A stretch of 64,000 nucleotides of DNA from Spartobacteria bacterium (lineage in GTDB: Bacteria; Verrucomicrobiota; Verrucomicrobiia; Chthoniobacterales; UBA10450). The position numbers were made by a program, and so were the translations under genes. The stretch spans positions 673,153 through 737,152 of the forward strand of contig JAJPGZ010000002.1 of assembly GCA_021325495.1 (NCBI GenBank), written 5' to 3'. Each line of letters opens with the position of its first letter. Position 1 is the first letter of the stretch. The notes beneath the pieces were generated by a model. That model did no database searches. It was not told the DNA's origin and saw only the letters and a program-made list of their open reading frames with translations. Positions 41,131 to 50,101 of the stretch are shown here, piece after piece.

Positions 41131-42906
41131 GTGAAATATTGCGCGAATCCATTGCGGTATCAGCGGCGCGCGACGCGCGAAGTGCGCGTGGGCAATGTCG
41201 GGATCGGCGGCGACAATCCGATTCGCGTTCAGTCGATGATCACCTGCGACACGATGGACACGGAGATGTCGATCTTGCAGACGATGGAGCTGGCGAAAGT
41301 GGGTTGCGAGATTGTGCGCATCACCGCGCCGACAGTGAAAGATTCGGCGAATCTGCAAAACATCGTGCGCGGTTTGCGCGACCGCCGCTGCGATGTGCCG
41401 ATCGTCGCCGACATCCATTTTAAACCGGAAGCGGCGATGGAAGCGGCGAAGTGGGTCGACAAGGTGCGGATCAATCCGGGGAATTACGCGGACTCGAAGA
41501 AGTTCCTCATTCGCGAATACAGCGACGAGCAGTACCAGGCGGAGCTGAATCGAATTCGCGAGCGCTTCACGCCACTTGTCGATCTTTGCAAGCAGCGCGG
41601 CGTCGCCATGCGCATCGGGACGAATCACGGATCGCTCAGCGATCGCATTCTAAATAGATACGGCGATACGCCGCTGGGGATGGTGGAGAGCGCGCTCGAA
41701 TTCGCGCGGATCGCGCGCGAGCGCGATTACCACGCGTTCGTGTTCTCAATGAAAGCGAGCAACCCGAAGGTGATGATCGCGGCGTATCGACTTCTGGTGG
41801 CGCGATTGAATGAGCTCGGGCCGGATTGGAATTATCCCGTGCATCTCGGCGTGACGGAAGCGGGCGAGGGAGAAGATGCGCGGATCAAGAGTGCGATTGG
41901 GATTGGGTCGCTTTTGATGGATGGAATCGGCGATACGATTCGCGTTTCGCTGACGGAAGATTCGCCACACGAGATTCCGGTGGCGCGTGCACTTGTCGAT
42001 CTTGTCGGCGGCCAAAATGGCCGCCCTACAACAGAAGAAGATGTCGATCTTTCGTTCGATCCGTTTTCGTATCAACGGCGGGCGACAGAGACGATCGAGC
42101 GGGATGGCGTGCGGCTCGGCGGTGAAGAGCTGGTGCGCGTGTTCGTTAGGCAAGCGACCTTCGACAAGATTGCGCACAAGGTGGAGAAGATGGGCGATTA
42201 CAAGCCGGAGATTGTCTACGAGAGCGCGAACGTGATTGAGGTGGATCCCCGTGACGACGGGGCGATTGGGAAAATAAACTCCGAGCGCGAGCCGCAGTTG
42301 GTGACGGTGAAGGAGGATGTCGATCTTGCGATGATCGCGGCGTTTCGATTGCTGGCGGCGAAGTTGCAGGCGCGACATCCGATTTTGCTCAAAGACACAT
42401 TGCGCCCGCAAGATCGACATGAGGATTTCCTGAAGACGTTGTTGATCGCGGCGACGAACATCGGGTCGCTGCTTTGCGATGGAATCGGCGACGCGATCAT
42501 CGTCCAAGGCGAGGAAGCGCCGGGGCAATCGCTGCGGCTCGCCTATAATATATTGCAGGCGGCGGGGACGCGGATCTTCAAAACCGATTACGTGGCCTGT
42601 CCGTCGTGCGGGCGGACGTTGTTCGATCTGCAATCGACGACGGCGCGAATCAAGGCGGCGACGTTGCATTTGAAGGGAGTGAAGATCGCGATCATGGGCT
42701 GCATCGTGAATGGCCCGGGCGAGATGGCGGACGCGGATTTTGGTTATGTGGGCGGCGCGCCGGGGAAAATAAATCTCTACGTGGGGAAGACGGCGGTGAA
42801 GTTCAACATTCCGGAAGCTGAGGCGGTAGATCGTTTGAAGGATTTGATTCGCGAGCATGGACGATGGGTGGAACCGGCGCCGACGGAAGCTCCGGTTTTG
42901 GCCTAA
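41131..42906 (+). CDS. ispG: 4-hydroxy-3-methylbut-2-en-1-yl diphosphate synthase, long form
   Basis: 591 residues from a GTG at 41131, the long form (as in plants, Chlamydia and Bacteroidetes) with an extra domain between the TIM barrel and the Fe-S domain. Barrel: QSMITCDTMDTE, VADIHFKPEAAMEAA, KVRINPGNYAD, LGVTEAGEGEDARIKSAIGIG. Fe-S domain: ACPSCGRTLFDLQ and IMGCIVNGPGEMADADFGYVG. It reductively opens MEcPP to HMBPP. A hairpin (42007-42025) lies in the insertion domain. Six 11-mer copies, and the stop TAA lies in a CCTAACGA word. Confidence 0.95.
   Translation: MKYCANPLRYQRRATREVRVGNVGIGGDNPIRVQSMITCDTMDTEMSILQTMELAKVGCEIVRITAPTVKDSANLQNIVRGLRDRRCDVPIVADIHFKPEAAMEAAKWVDKVRINPGNYADSKKFLIREYSDEQYQAELNRIRERFTPLVDLCKQRGVAMRIGTNHGSLSDRILNRYGDTPLGMVESALEFARIARERDYHAFVFSMKASNPKVMIAAYRLLVARLNELGPDWNYPVHLGVTEAGEGEDARIKSAIGIGSLLMDGIGDTIRVSLTEDSPHEIPVARALVDLVGGQNGRPTTEEDVDLSFDPFSYQRRATETIERDGVRLGGEELVRVFVRQATFDKIAHKVEKMGDYKPEIVYESANVIEVDPRDDGAIGKINSEREPQLVTVKEDVDLAMIAAFRLLAAKLQARHPILLKDTLRPQDRHEDFLKTLLIAATNIGSLLCDGIGDAIIVQGEEAPGQSLRLAYNILQAAGTRIFKTDYVACPSCGRTLFDLQSTTARIKAATLHLKGVKIAIMGCIVNGPGEMADADFGYVGGAPGKINLYVGKTAVKFNIPEAEAVDRLKDLIREHGRWVEPAPTEAPVLA
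42007..42025. repeat. Short perfect hairpin within ispG
   Basis: GGCGGCCA and TGGCCGCC around AAA form an 8-bp perfect stem, encoding GGQNGRP at the barrel/insertion junction. It lies between two 11-mer copies (41993 and 42041) and may be the remnant of another REP-type insertion. Confidence 0.4.
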
Positions 42907-43034
42907 CGAGTGGAAGCGGAAAAATTTGATTCGTCGGCTTTGAGTAGTTGGCGTAACTCCTCGTCAAATCGGGTGTTAAAATGGTTGCGGCGAGGGAAGC
43001 CGCGAACCAAACTCAAACAGGAGGAATATTAGAA

Positions 43035-43259
43035 ATGAAAAGATTGGTTTCGATGATGGCAGCTTTGATTTGCCTGGGCAGCGTGGTCGCGCCGAACGCG
43101 AATGCGTTGTCGTTTACAATCGGAGTGAATGATCAGCCGTACTACATTCACGGACCAGGCTACTGGGTCGGTCCTGTGTATTACGTGTGGATACCGGGAC
43201 ATTATGCGTGGCGTCGCGGCCATCGTGTTTGGATCCACGGGCACTATGCGCCACGGTAG
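43035..43259 (+). CDS. Small exported YXWxxGHY-repeat-like protein
   Basis: 74 residues. Signal peptide MKRLVSMMAALICLGSVVAPNANA, then a short Tyr/Trp/His/Gly-rich mature part (VYYVWIPGHYAWRRGHRVWI) with repeats of W-x-x-GHY type. The Shine-Dalgarno CAGGAGGA lies about 10 nt before the ATG at 43035, the clearest in the window, suggesting high expression. The in-frame ATG at 42981 is rejected for that reason. The mature peptide may coat the surface or bind metal; the function is unknown. The 128-bp region upstream shows no other gene. Confidence 0.8.
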   Translation: MKRLVSMMAALICLGSVVAPNANALSFTIGVNDQPYYIHGPGYWVGPVYYVWIPGHYAWRRGHRVWIHGHYAPR

Positions 43260-43306
43260 ATAAGGCATAGCCCGACAAAGCGCGCGGGCGCGCGATTGTC
43301 GATCTT

Positions 43307-43346
43307 ACGCCGCGGACTCCTCGTTAGGGTTCGCGGCGTTTTTTTT
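43307..43346 (+). terminator. Rho-independent terminator
   Basis: ACGCCGCG (43307-43314) pairs with CGCGGCGT (43332-43339), followed by a run of T (43340-43346). The loop contains a TCGTTAGG word (43321-43328), and an 11-mer abuts the left arm (43296-43306). It ends the small exported gene's transcript. Confidence 0.85.
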
Positions 43347-43386
43347 GCGGCGCACGAGGGGAGGCTTTGTTTCTGAAGCCGTGACA

Positions 43387-43457
43387 GTTGAGTCAACGAA
43401 AATTTTTAAAAGAAAGCCGAAAAAAAGCTTGACGGTTTTCGCGCAGTTCCGCAATCT
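43387..43457 (+). promoter_or_regulatory. Possible promoter region of the S8 protease gene
   Basis: The 140 bp before the protease start hold a perfect 11-bp palindrome GTTGAGTCAAC (43387-43397), an A/T-rich run and a TTGACG (43429-43434) resembling a -35 box. The matching -10 (CAATCT at 43452) is poor. Suggestive only. Confidence 0.25.
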
Positions 43458-43487
43458 CGCGGCTCCTCAATTCAGTAAATCACCTCT

Positions 43488-46400
43488 ATGAAAAACAGCC
43501 GCAGGCCTAACAACTCCACGTTTTTAAATTTCTTCTTTAGCGTGGCCGCGCTGACGCTTCTCACGATGACGTCGCCGGCCTTCGCTCAACAGGACGCCGA
43601 TTCGGGTCCGAGCATTCGCGGAACTTCCGCAGCAAATGCCGACGCGCCCGCCAGCAGACAAGCTGGCGTGACCGTGATGGTGGAAATGAAGGACGCCCCA
43701 GCGTCTGTGTCTTACGCCGCCGCTTACAAAACGGCCGTGGCACAAGCCGACGCCGCGCGCATTTACGCGTTGCAACATCCGAATTTGAAGAGCTCGCAAG
43801 CGTTACTCGCGCAAAAGACACAAAAGGTGCAGATCAGTTCAGCAGCGGCGAGTCAGGTGGCTGCGACGGTAAATAAAATCGATTCGGCGCAACGCTCACT
43901 TCTTTCTTCTCTTGCGGGCAATAAAGTTGGCGGCCAGGTCCTCTTCCGCGCGCAGCGCGCATACAACGGCATCGCCATGGTAGTGAGCCCGGACAAGATC
44001 GCGGCGATTGAAGCGATGCCGGGAGTGAAGGCGGTACACGCAATGCAACCGAAATTTCACACGGACACTTTCTCAGACATCGACTTTCTCGGTGGCCGCT
44101 CGTTCTGGTCGAAAACGCCGTTTGGGATCCATGGTGAGAACATAAAGGTCGCCGACATCGACAGTGGCTTGGATTACATCCACAGAAACTTCGGCGGTCC
44201 CGGTTCGGCTGGTTATGCACTGGTGACCGATCACACAGTGGCTCCGAACTCATTTTTCCCGAGCCCGAAGGTTCCAGGCGGCTACGATTTCTCAGGCGAC
44301 AACTATGACGCAAACTTGCCTTCATCTGATCCCAACTCGGTGCCGCAGCCCGATCCAGATCCGTTTGATTGCGGCGGTCACGGCTCTGGGACAGCAAGCT
44401 TGATCACCGGTTACGGGGTGACCAACAGCGGATTCACGTATTCAGGCAACTACGATGCGAGCAATCCTGTTATGTCGACGCTGAGCATCCCGCCGGGATT
44501 CGCGCCGAGTTCGAAGATTTATCCGTTGCGCGTTTTCGGTTGCGGCGGTTCCACCAATTTGGTGGTTGAGGCGATTGAGTGGGCCATGGACCCGAATAAC
44601 GACGGCAATTTCTCCGATCGCATGGATGTGATCAATATGTCGTTAGGCTCAAACGAAGGCTTTGCGGATGATCCGGACGACGTCGCAGCCTCAAATGCGG
44701 CGTCCATCGGAATTCTCGTTTGCTCGGCGGCGGGCAACGCGGGTGACACGTATTATGTTCACAGCAGCCCGGCGGCGGCGAGCGGCACTTTGAGTTGTGC
44801 GGCTACTTTCAATAACCAGAACGGATTTATTTCTGATTCGGCAGTGACGGGCAATACGCCTCCCGCAATTGCAGGTACGAAGTTCTTCTCGATCTTCGGC
44901 GCGGCCAGCCCGCACACTTCAGTGACTGGCGACGTCGTCTATGCCGTGCCGAATAACGCGGCAACAGCGTTGACCAACAGCGCCAACATCGCCGGCAAGA
45001 TCATGTTAGTTAATCGCGGTGGCACGACGTTCACCGATATGGTGAACAAAGCCGGAGCCGCTGGTGCAATCGGCGTGATTGTTAACAACTTTAACAATCC
45101 GACTTCGCCTCCGATTGTAATGGCGACCGCGCCGCAGCCGAATATTCCGGACGTGATGATTTCAAAGGCCGATCGCGACACGATCGTTGCGGCTGCCGGC
45201 GGGTTTGACGCCACTACTGGCGTTCCGACAAATCCGACAAACGTGACGATTGCCCCGGATCCATTGACCAGCCACATCTTCGCCCCATTCGGAGCCGGTA
45301 CCGCTGCCCAGGCAGGTGCGCCGGATACGGTGCCAAGCTATACTTCGCGCGGTCCACGTATGCCGGACAGTGCGCTTAAACCTGACATTGCGGCCCCAGC
45401 GGAAGTCACATGCGTCGCCCAAGTCGGGACCGGTAACGGATTCGAAAACTTTAACGGAACGTCATCGGCCACGCCTCACGTTTCTGGCGAAATGTCGTTA
45501 CTGCGCCAGCTCCATCCGACATGGACGGTGCAAGAATTAAATGCGCTCGCATGCGCAACCTCGACGCACGATCTCGCCACCACCGTTGGCGGTTCGACAC
45601 TCATCGGCACCGGCCGCGTCGGCGCTGGACGTAGCGATCTGACGAAAGCCGCTACCGCGAACGTCGTCGCTTACAACGGCACCGACCCGAACCTGATCGG
45701 CGTCTCCTTCGGCGCGGTTGAAGTTCCAGTCGATAGTTCACGTTCCCTGACCAAGGCGGTCAAGGTCGTTAATAAGGGCACCTCTGATGTCACTTACAAC
45801 ATCACCTATCTCGCGAACACAACAGCAACGGGGGCATCTTACACGTTCTCCGCACCGTCGATCACCGTACTCGCCGGCAGCTCGAACACATTCAATGTCA
45901 CGTTCAGCGCCACGGGTAATCAGCTCAAGCATGAGCGCGATTTGAGCACCGGCACGTCGCAAGCGACTTCGTTCGGCACATTCTCGCGTCAATACCTGAC
46001 TGAGCACGCCGGTTACGCCGTCTTAACGCCGACCAGCGGTCCGGAACCGGCGATCCGTGTCGCCTTGTACGCCGCGCCGAAGCCCAGCGCGTCCATGCAC
46101 GTCACAACCACCGGCATTGTTCCAGATGCTCCAAGCGGCAGCTTCACCCTCAATCTCTCGGGCTCAGGGATCAATACTGGCGCGAGCTTCCCGACCGACA
46201 TCGTCAGCTATGCCAAAGCGTTTGAGCTGCAATATGCCAGCCCGTTGGCGAACTCGCCAGCCGCACCGACGGATCGCAATGTGATCAGATACGTCGGCAT
46301 TACCTCCGACTGGAACAATCGCACCGCGACCCAGCGCAACAACTTCGGGGTCTATCTCAACTTCGCCATCGAAGACTTTGGTAATGCGCCAGTGCCGGAC

Positions 46401-47222
46401 TTTAACGGCGCGGACAAGGAAATCTTCATGGATCTAGACTTCGATAACGTCTATGACATCGCGATCTTCCTGACGCGTCTGCCTAACGGTACTTCACCGA
46501 CGAACGTTTACTTCTCGGAAGTTGTCGATCTTACGGGCGTCCTCGATCCAAACGCGATTGGCAAAGGCTACATTTGGGAACCGACCAACGCACGCGTTCC
46601 GGATACGACTAACGTGGGTGCGGCAACAACCAGCCGTGACACCAACAGCTTCAACAACAGCGTCATTACGGTCCCGATCGACGGCTTCGTCGGCACGGGC
46701 TTCAGCTCGTTCCAGTACCAGGTCGTCACGTTTGATCGCAACGGCAGCGAAGTGGACGAAACTCCAGTGTTGTTTTACGACGCTGCCGCGCCGGGCTTGG
46801 ACGCAAACGGGCCTCTGGCCGCGAGTGGTATTGAGCCGTTCTTCCTGAACGACCTCTCGACCACCAGCATTCCCGTTAACTACAACGGCACGAACTTCCA
46901 GGCGAATGGGTCGCTAGGAACAATGGTCGTGCACATGCACAACGGTACCGGCAATCACGTGGACGTCGTTGCATTCCGCAAACCGACCATCAGCAGCTTT
47001 AGCCCGACCGCGGCGAAAGTTGGCCAGAATGTGACGATCACCGGCTCGAACTTCGGCCCGGGAACAGTCGTGACCTTCTTCAATAACAAGGTCGCCACCG
47101 TGAATGTCCTAACGCCGAATACATTGATCGCGACAGTTCCTGCCGGCGCGCAGAGCGGACCGATCCGTGTCACGAATGCGGCTGGGTTCTCGTCAAAGGG
47201 CGGGTTCACAGTATTACCTTGA
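43488..47222 (+). CDS. Large exported subtilisin-like serine protease (S8) with PA and IPT/TIG domains
   Basis: 1244 residues. Signal peptide with hydrophobic core FFFSVAALTLLTMTSPAFA, an inhibitor-like prodomain (VTVMVEMKDAPASV to MPGVKAVHAMQP), then the S8 triad: Asp in VADIDSGLDY (about 225), His in GGHGSGTAS (about 297) and Ser in NGTSSATPHVSG (about 658). A PA domain (GKIMLVNRGGTTFTDMVNKA) is inserted between His and Ser. C-terminal beta domains end in an IPT/TIG domain (PTISSFSPTAAKVGQNVTIT). Probably a secreted nutrient protease. Only one 11-mer (46522) in 3.7 kb, against about six expected at the window average. Confidence 0.9.
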   Translation: MKNSRRPNNSTFLNFFFSVAALTLLTMTSPAFAQQDADSGPSIRGTSAANADAPASRQAGVTVMVEMKDAPASVSYAAAYKTAVAQADAARIYALQHPNLKSSQALLAQKTQKVQISSAAASQVAATVNKIDSAQRSLLSSLAGNKVGGQVLFRAQRAYNGIAMVVSPDKIAAIEAMPGVKAVHAMQPKFHTDTFSDIDFLGGRSFWSKTPFGIHGENIKVADIDSGLDYIHRNFGGPGSAGYALVTDHTVAPNSFFPSPKVPGGYDFSGDNYDANLPSSDPNSVPQPDPDPFDCGGHGSGTASLITGYGVTNSGFTYSGNYDASNPVMSTLSIPPGFAPSSKIYPLRVFGCGGSTNLVVEAIEWAMDPNNDGNFSDRMDVINMSLGSNEGFADDPDDVAASNAASIGILVCSAAGNAGDTYYVHSSPAAASGTLSCAATFNNQNGFISDSAVTGNTPPAIAGTKFFSIFGAASPHTSVTGDVVYAVPNNAATALTNSANIAGKIMLVNRGGTTFTDMVNKAGAAGAIGVIVNNFNNPTSPPIVMATAPQPNIPDVMISKADRDTIVAAAGGFDATTGVPTNPTNVTIAPDPLTSHIFAPFGAGTAAQAGAPDTVPSYTSRGPRMPDSALKPDIAAPAEVTCVAQVGTGNGFENFNGTSSATPHVSGEMSLLRQLHPTWTVQELNALACATSTHDLATTVGGSTLIGTGRVGAGRSDLTKAATANVVAYNGTDPNLIGVSFGAVEVPVDSSRSLTKAVKVVNKGTSDVTYNITYLANTTATGASYTFSAPSITVLAGSSNTFNVTFSATGNQLKHERDLSTGTSQATSFGTFSRQYLTEHAGYAVLTPTSGPEPAIRVALYAAPKPSASMHVTTTGIVPDAPSGSFTLNLSGSGINTGASFPTDIVSYAKAFELQYASPLANSPAAPTDRNVIRYVGITSDWNNRTATQRNNFGVYLNFAIEDFGNAPVPDFNGADKEIFMDLDFDNVYDIAIFLTRLPNGTSPTNVYFSEVVDLTGVLDPNAIGKGYIWEPTNARVPDTTNVGAATTSRDTNSFNNSVITVPIDGFVGTGFSSFQYQVVTFDRNGSEVDETPVLFYDAAAPGLDANGPLAASGIEPFFLNDLSTTSIPVNYNGTNFQANGSLGTMVVHMHNGTGNHVDVVAFRKPTISSFSPTAAKVGQNVTITGSNFGPGTVVTFFNNKVATVNVLTPNTLIATVPAGAQSGPIRVTNAAGFSSKGGFTVLP

Positions 47223-47265
47223 CGAACTAGTGGTGATTTAGGTTAACCTGAAAACTCTAGACATT

Positions 47266-48024
47266 ATGAAATCACTTCGTTGTCGTTCGCTTCTCATTGC
47301 AGTGTGTAGCGTGGTCTCGTTAGGCATAAGTGCTTACGCCGCAGGCCCTGTTACCGGGTTCGAATCCGGCGATCAGTTACCCACTACTACTGCAGGTGAC
47401 GCGAGCGTTCGCGGCACCTTTCAGGGACGCGCACCGTTTGCGGGTTCGAATCAGTATCTGATTACGACGTTGAACTCCGCGGATGCCGACGCGATTGCCC
47501 CCGTTTCTGGAACCAATTCGGTCTCGAATACTACGCTGCAATCGACACTGCACATTAGCGGTTTGGCTGGAATCGAAGGCTCCGGTTTCTTACTGCCGTT
47601 CACCGTAAATTCCGGAGATCTGCAACTTCAATTCCAGTACGATTTCCTGACTAACGAATTGGCTCCGGGCAACCATAACGACATTGTCTATGTCTACATC
47701 CTGAATAGCTCGAACACGCTACAAGGCAGCCTGATTACCTTAACGACTGCAAACGCCGAGCAGGCCAACCTAAGCTTGCTCCCCGATCAGAGTGGTCCGT
47801 TTCAATTTGAAACGGGATACAGGGCGGCCAATCTTTCCTTGGCAAGCCTCGCTCCGGGCAGTTATCAACTCGGTATTATCGTCGAGGATCGCACAACCAA
47901 CGATATTCCATCCGGTGTCTTAGTCGACGCGGTGCAGGTAGTTCCGGAACCATCCATCGTTGGCCTAACCATTGCGGGATCGGTCCTGCTCGTAGCGCTT
48001 CGTCGTCGAATTAAAGGATCGTAA
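47266..48024 (+). CDS. PEP-CTERM exported protein
   Basis: 252 residues. Signal peptide (SLLIAVCSVVSLGISAYAA), a beta-rich Ser/Thr/Asn-rich body, and the C-terminal sorting signal VVPEPSIVGLTIAGSVLLVALRRRIK: PEP motif, one transmembrane helix, then a basic tail. PEP-CTERM proteins are processed by exosortase (EpsH/XrtA) and linked to exopolysaccharide; no exosortase is in the window. No 11-mer, one CGTTAGG word in the signal peptide. Confidence 0.88.
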   Translation: MKSLRCRSLLIAVCSVVSLGISAYAAGPVTGFESGDQLPTTTAGDASVRGTFQGRAPFAGSNQYLITTLNSADADAIAPVSGTNSVSNTTLQSTLHISGLAGIEGSGFLLPFTVNSGDLQLQFQYDFLTNELAPGNHNDIVYVYILNSSNTLQGSLITLTTANAEQANLSLLPDQSGPFQFETGYRAANLSLASLAPGSYQLGIIVEDRTTNDIPSGVLVDAVQVVPEPSIVGLTIAGSVLLVALRRRIKGS

Positions 48025-48047
48025 ACAGAACGCGGAACTCTCTCTTC

Positions 48048-48078
48048 GGGCCGGCAGTAATGCCGGCCCGTTTTGTTT
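48048..48078 (+). terminator. Rho-independent terminator
   Basis: GGGCCGGCA (48048-48056) and TGCCGGCCC (48061-48069) form a perfect 9-bp stem with a GTAA loop, followed by GTTTTGTTT. It ends the PEP-CTERM transcript. Confidence 0.92.
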
Positions 48079-48082
48079 GCCC

Positions 48083-48109
48083 ATGTCGATCTTGCACGAT
48101 GTCGATCTT
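48083..48109 (-). repeat. Tandem pair of the dispersed 11-mer ahead of typA
   Basis: Copies at 48083 and 48099, same orientation and 16-nt spacing as at 36842, with 28 identical bases. It lies between the upstream terminator and the typA start, 50 bp before the ATG. Confidence 0.9.
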
Positions 48110-48158
48110 GCGGCATATTCGCAGCCTCACGCACGGCGCGTGAGCAACCCCCGCTCGC

Positions 48159-49967
48159 ATGGATAAAATCCGCAACATCGCCATCATTGCGCACGTCGAT
48201 CACGGCAAGACCACGCTCGTCGATCAACTCCTCCGCCAATCCGGCACCTTCCGCTCCAATCAAAAAGTGGAAGAGCGCATGATGGATTCGATGGATCTCG
48301 AGCGCGAAAAGGGCATCACCATTCGCGCTAAGAACGCTGCCTTCCAATGGAATGGCTATCGTATCAATATCGTCGACACGCCCGGCCACGCGGATTTCGG
48401 CGGCGAAGTCGAGCGCATCATGAAAATGGTCGATGGCGTTTTACTCGTAGTCGACGCGCACGACGGACCGCAGGCGCAAACACGATTTGTTTTGCGTAAA
48501 GCGCTGGAGAACCGCGTTAAGCCGATCGTCGTCATTAATAAGATCGACCGAGAGAATGCGGAGCCGCACGCGGTGCTCGATAAAATTTTTGATCTATTCG
48601 TGGAACTGCATGCGACCGACGAGCAACTCGATTTCCCGATTATCTATGCCAGCGCGCGGGACGGTTTCGCGGTGCGCGACCTTAAAGACGACAAGATCGA
48701 CATGGTACCCTTGTTCGAAGCGATCGTTAAACACGTGCCGGCGCCGACGATTTCGTCCGAGCCATTTTTTCAAATGCTGGTCTCTAATCTCCACTACAGT
48801 GATTACATCGGACGCATCGCGCTCGGTCGTATCGTTAGCGGTAATGTCAGCGTCGGTGACTCGATTGTTTGCATTCATCGGGATGGCAAGCGTGAACGCG
48901 CCACCGTCACAGCACTCTTCACGTATTCGGGTCTGGAGCAGGTTGAGATCAAAGAAGCCAGCGCCGGCGATATCGTTGGCCTGTCGGGTTTCGAAGAAGT
49001 TTACATCGGGGAAACGTTGACCGACTCCGAAGATCGACAACCGCTCCAGTTCGTCGATATCGATCCGCCGACGATCCGCATGCGGATCCTGGTGAACGAT
49101 TCGCCGCTCGCTGGACGCGAAGGAAAGTTCGTCACCGCGCGACACGTGCGCGATCGGCTCATTCGCGAAACGCGCGGCAACGTTTCGTTGCAAGTTGAAG
49201 ACACGGACACGGCGGGCGCATTTGAAATACATGCGCGCGGCGAAATGCAGATCGCGATTCTAGTCGAGCAGATGCGCCGCGAAGGATTCGAAGTGATGAT
49301 CTCGCGACCGGAAGTGATTTTCCACTCCGATGAGGACGGCAAGACGCTGGAGCCGATCGAAAATCTCTATGTCGATCTTCCGGACGAAAATCTGGGCGAC
49401 GTCATGCAGGCGATCGCCGACCGCAAGGGTCAGGTCGAAAATATTCAGCATCACGGAAGTCGGGTCGCAGTCGAAGCGGTAATCCCGACGCGCGGATTGA
49501 TTGGCTTCGAGACCATGCTCGTGAACACAACGCGCGGCGAAAGCGTGATGAGCCATCTCTTTCGCGAATACGCGCCATTCAAGGGCGAGATCGCGGGCCG
49601 CAATCGCGGCGTGCTTGTCGCGATGGAAAATGGAACGACCACGCCTTATGCGTTGAACAATATTCAGGAGCGCGGGCGATTATTCATCGGTCCGCAGGAA
49701 ACGGTTTATCAAGGGATGATCGTGGGCGAAAACGCGCGTCCGGAAGATTTGCCGGTCAATCCCACGAAAGCGAAACAGCTCAACAATTTTCGTTCGCAAG
49801 GTGAAGGCAAAGGCATTCAACTCGAAGCGCCGATGCGCATGACGCTCGAGCGCGCGATCGAGTACATCGACATCGACGAATATGTCGAGGTGACACCGAA
49901 ATCATTGCGACTGCGCAAACGCATCCTCGACGCGACCGCGCGCAAACGCGCCGCAAACGCCGCGTAA
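48159..49967 (+). CDS. typA: Translational GTPase TypA/BipA
   Basis: 602 residues. G1 [16 protein letters not shown]2 [12 protein letters not shown]3 [15 protein letters not shown]4 [12 protein letters not shown]; then domain II, an EF-G-like domain III and the TypA C-terminal domain (ITKQ-less; [20 protein letters not shown]). A ribosome-binding GTPase involved in 50S assembly and stress or cold adaptation. The stop TAA overlaps an 11-mer (49966-49976). In contrast to its exported-protein neighbours it carries the normal number of 11-mers. Confidence 0.96.
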   Translation: MDKIRNIAIIAHVDHGKTTLVDQLLRQSGTFRSNQKVEERMMDSMDLEREKGITIRAKNAAFQWNGYRINIVDTPGHADFGGEVERIMKMVDGVLLVVDAHDGPQAQTRFVLRKALENRVKPIVVINKIDRENAEPHAVLDKIFDLFVELHATDEQLDFPIIYASARDGFAVRDLKDDKIDMVPLFEAIVKHVPAPTISSEPFFQMLVSNLHYSDYIGRIALGRIVSGNVSVGDSIVCIHRDGKRERATVTALFTYSGLEQVEIKEASAGDIVGLSGFEEVYIGETLTDSEDRQPLQFVDIDPPTIRMRILVNDSPLAGREGKFVTARHVRDRLIRETRGNVSLQVEDTDTAGAFEIHARGEMQIAILVEQMRREGFEVMISRPEVIFHSDEDGKTLEPIENLYVDLPDENLGDVMQAIADRKGQVENIQHHGSRVAVEAVIPTRGLIGFETMLVNTTRGESVMSHLFREYAPFKGEIAGRNRGVLVAMENGTTTPYALNNIQERGRLFIGPQETVYQGMIVGENARPEDLPVNPTKAKQLNNFRSQGEGKGIQLEAPMRMTLERAIEYIDIDEYVEVTPKSLRLRKRILDATARKRAANAA

Positions 49968-50101
49968 GATCGACATCTACGGGGCCACTGTTAGTCGGCC
50001 AAGTTTTCCGCAGCTTTCGGCGGGCCAAGGCATCCGCAAGGAAAACGGCAACCGAATTCAACAATATGTTTGGTTAGGCGCCAAACGTTGCCTGGTCCTT
50101 T

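Noticed and set aside
41746..42858. 370-residue minus-strand frame under ispG
   Set aside because: It is antisense to a fully conserved enzyme and has shadow-type composition (Arg/His/Leu).
49977..50101. Possible riboswitch or small RNA in the typA to dockerin-gene spacer
   Set aside because: No stable long hairpin or recognisable aptamer core could be found by eye.
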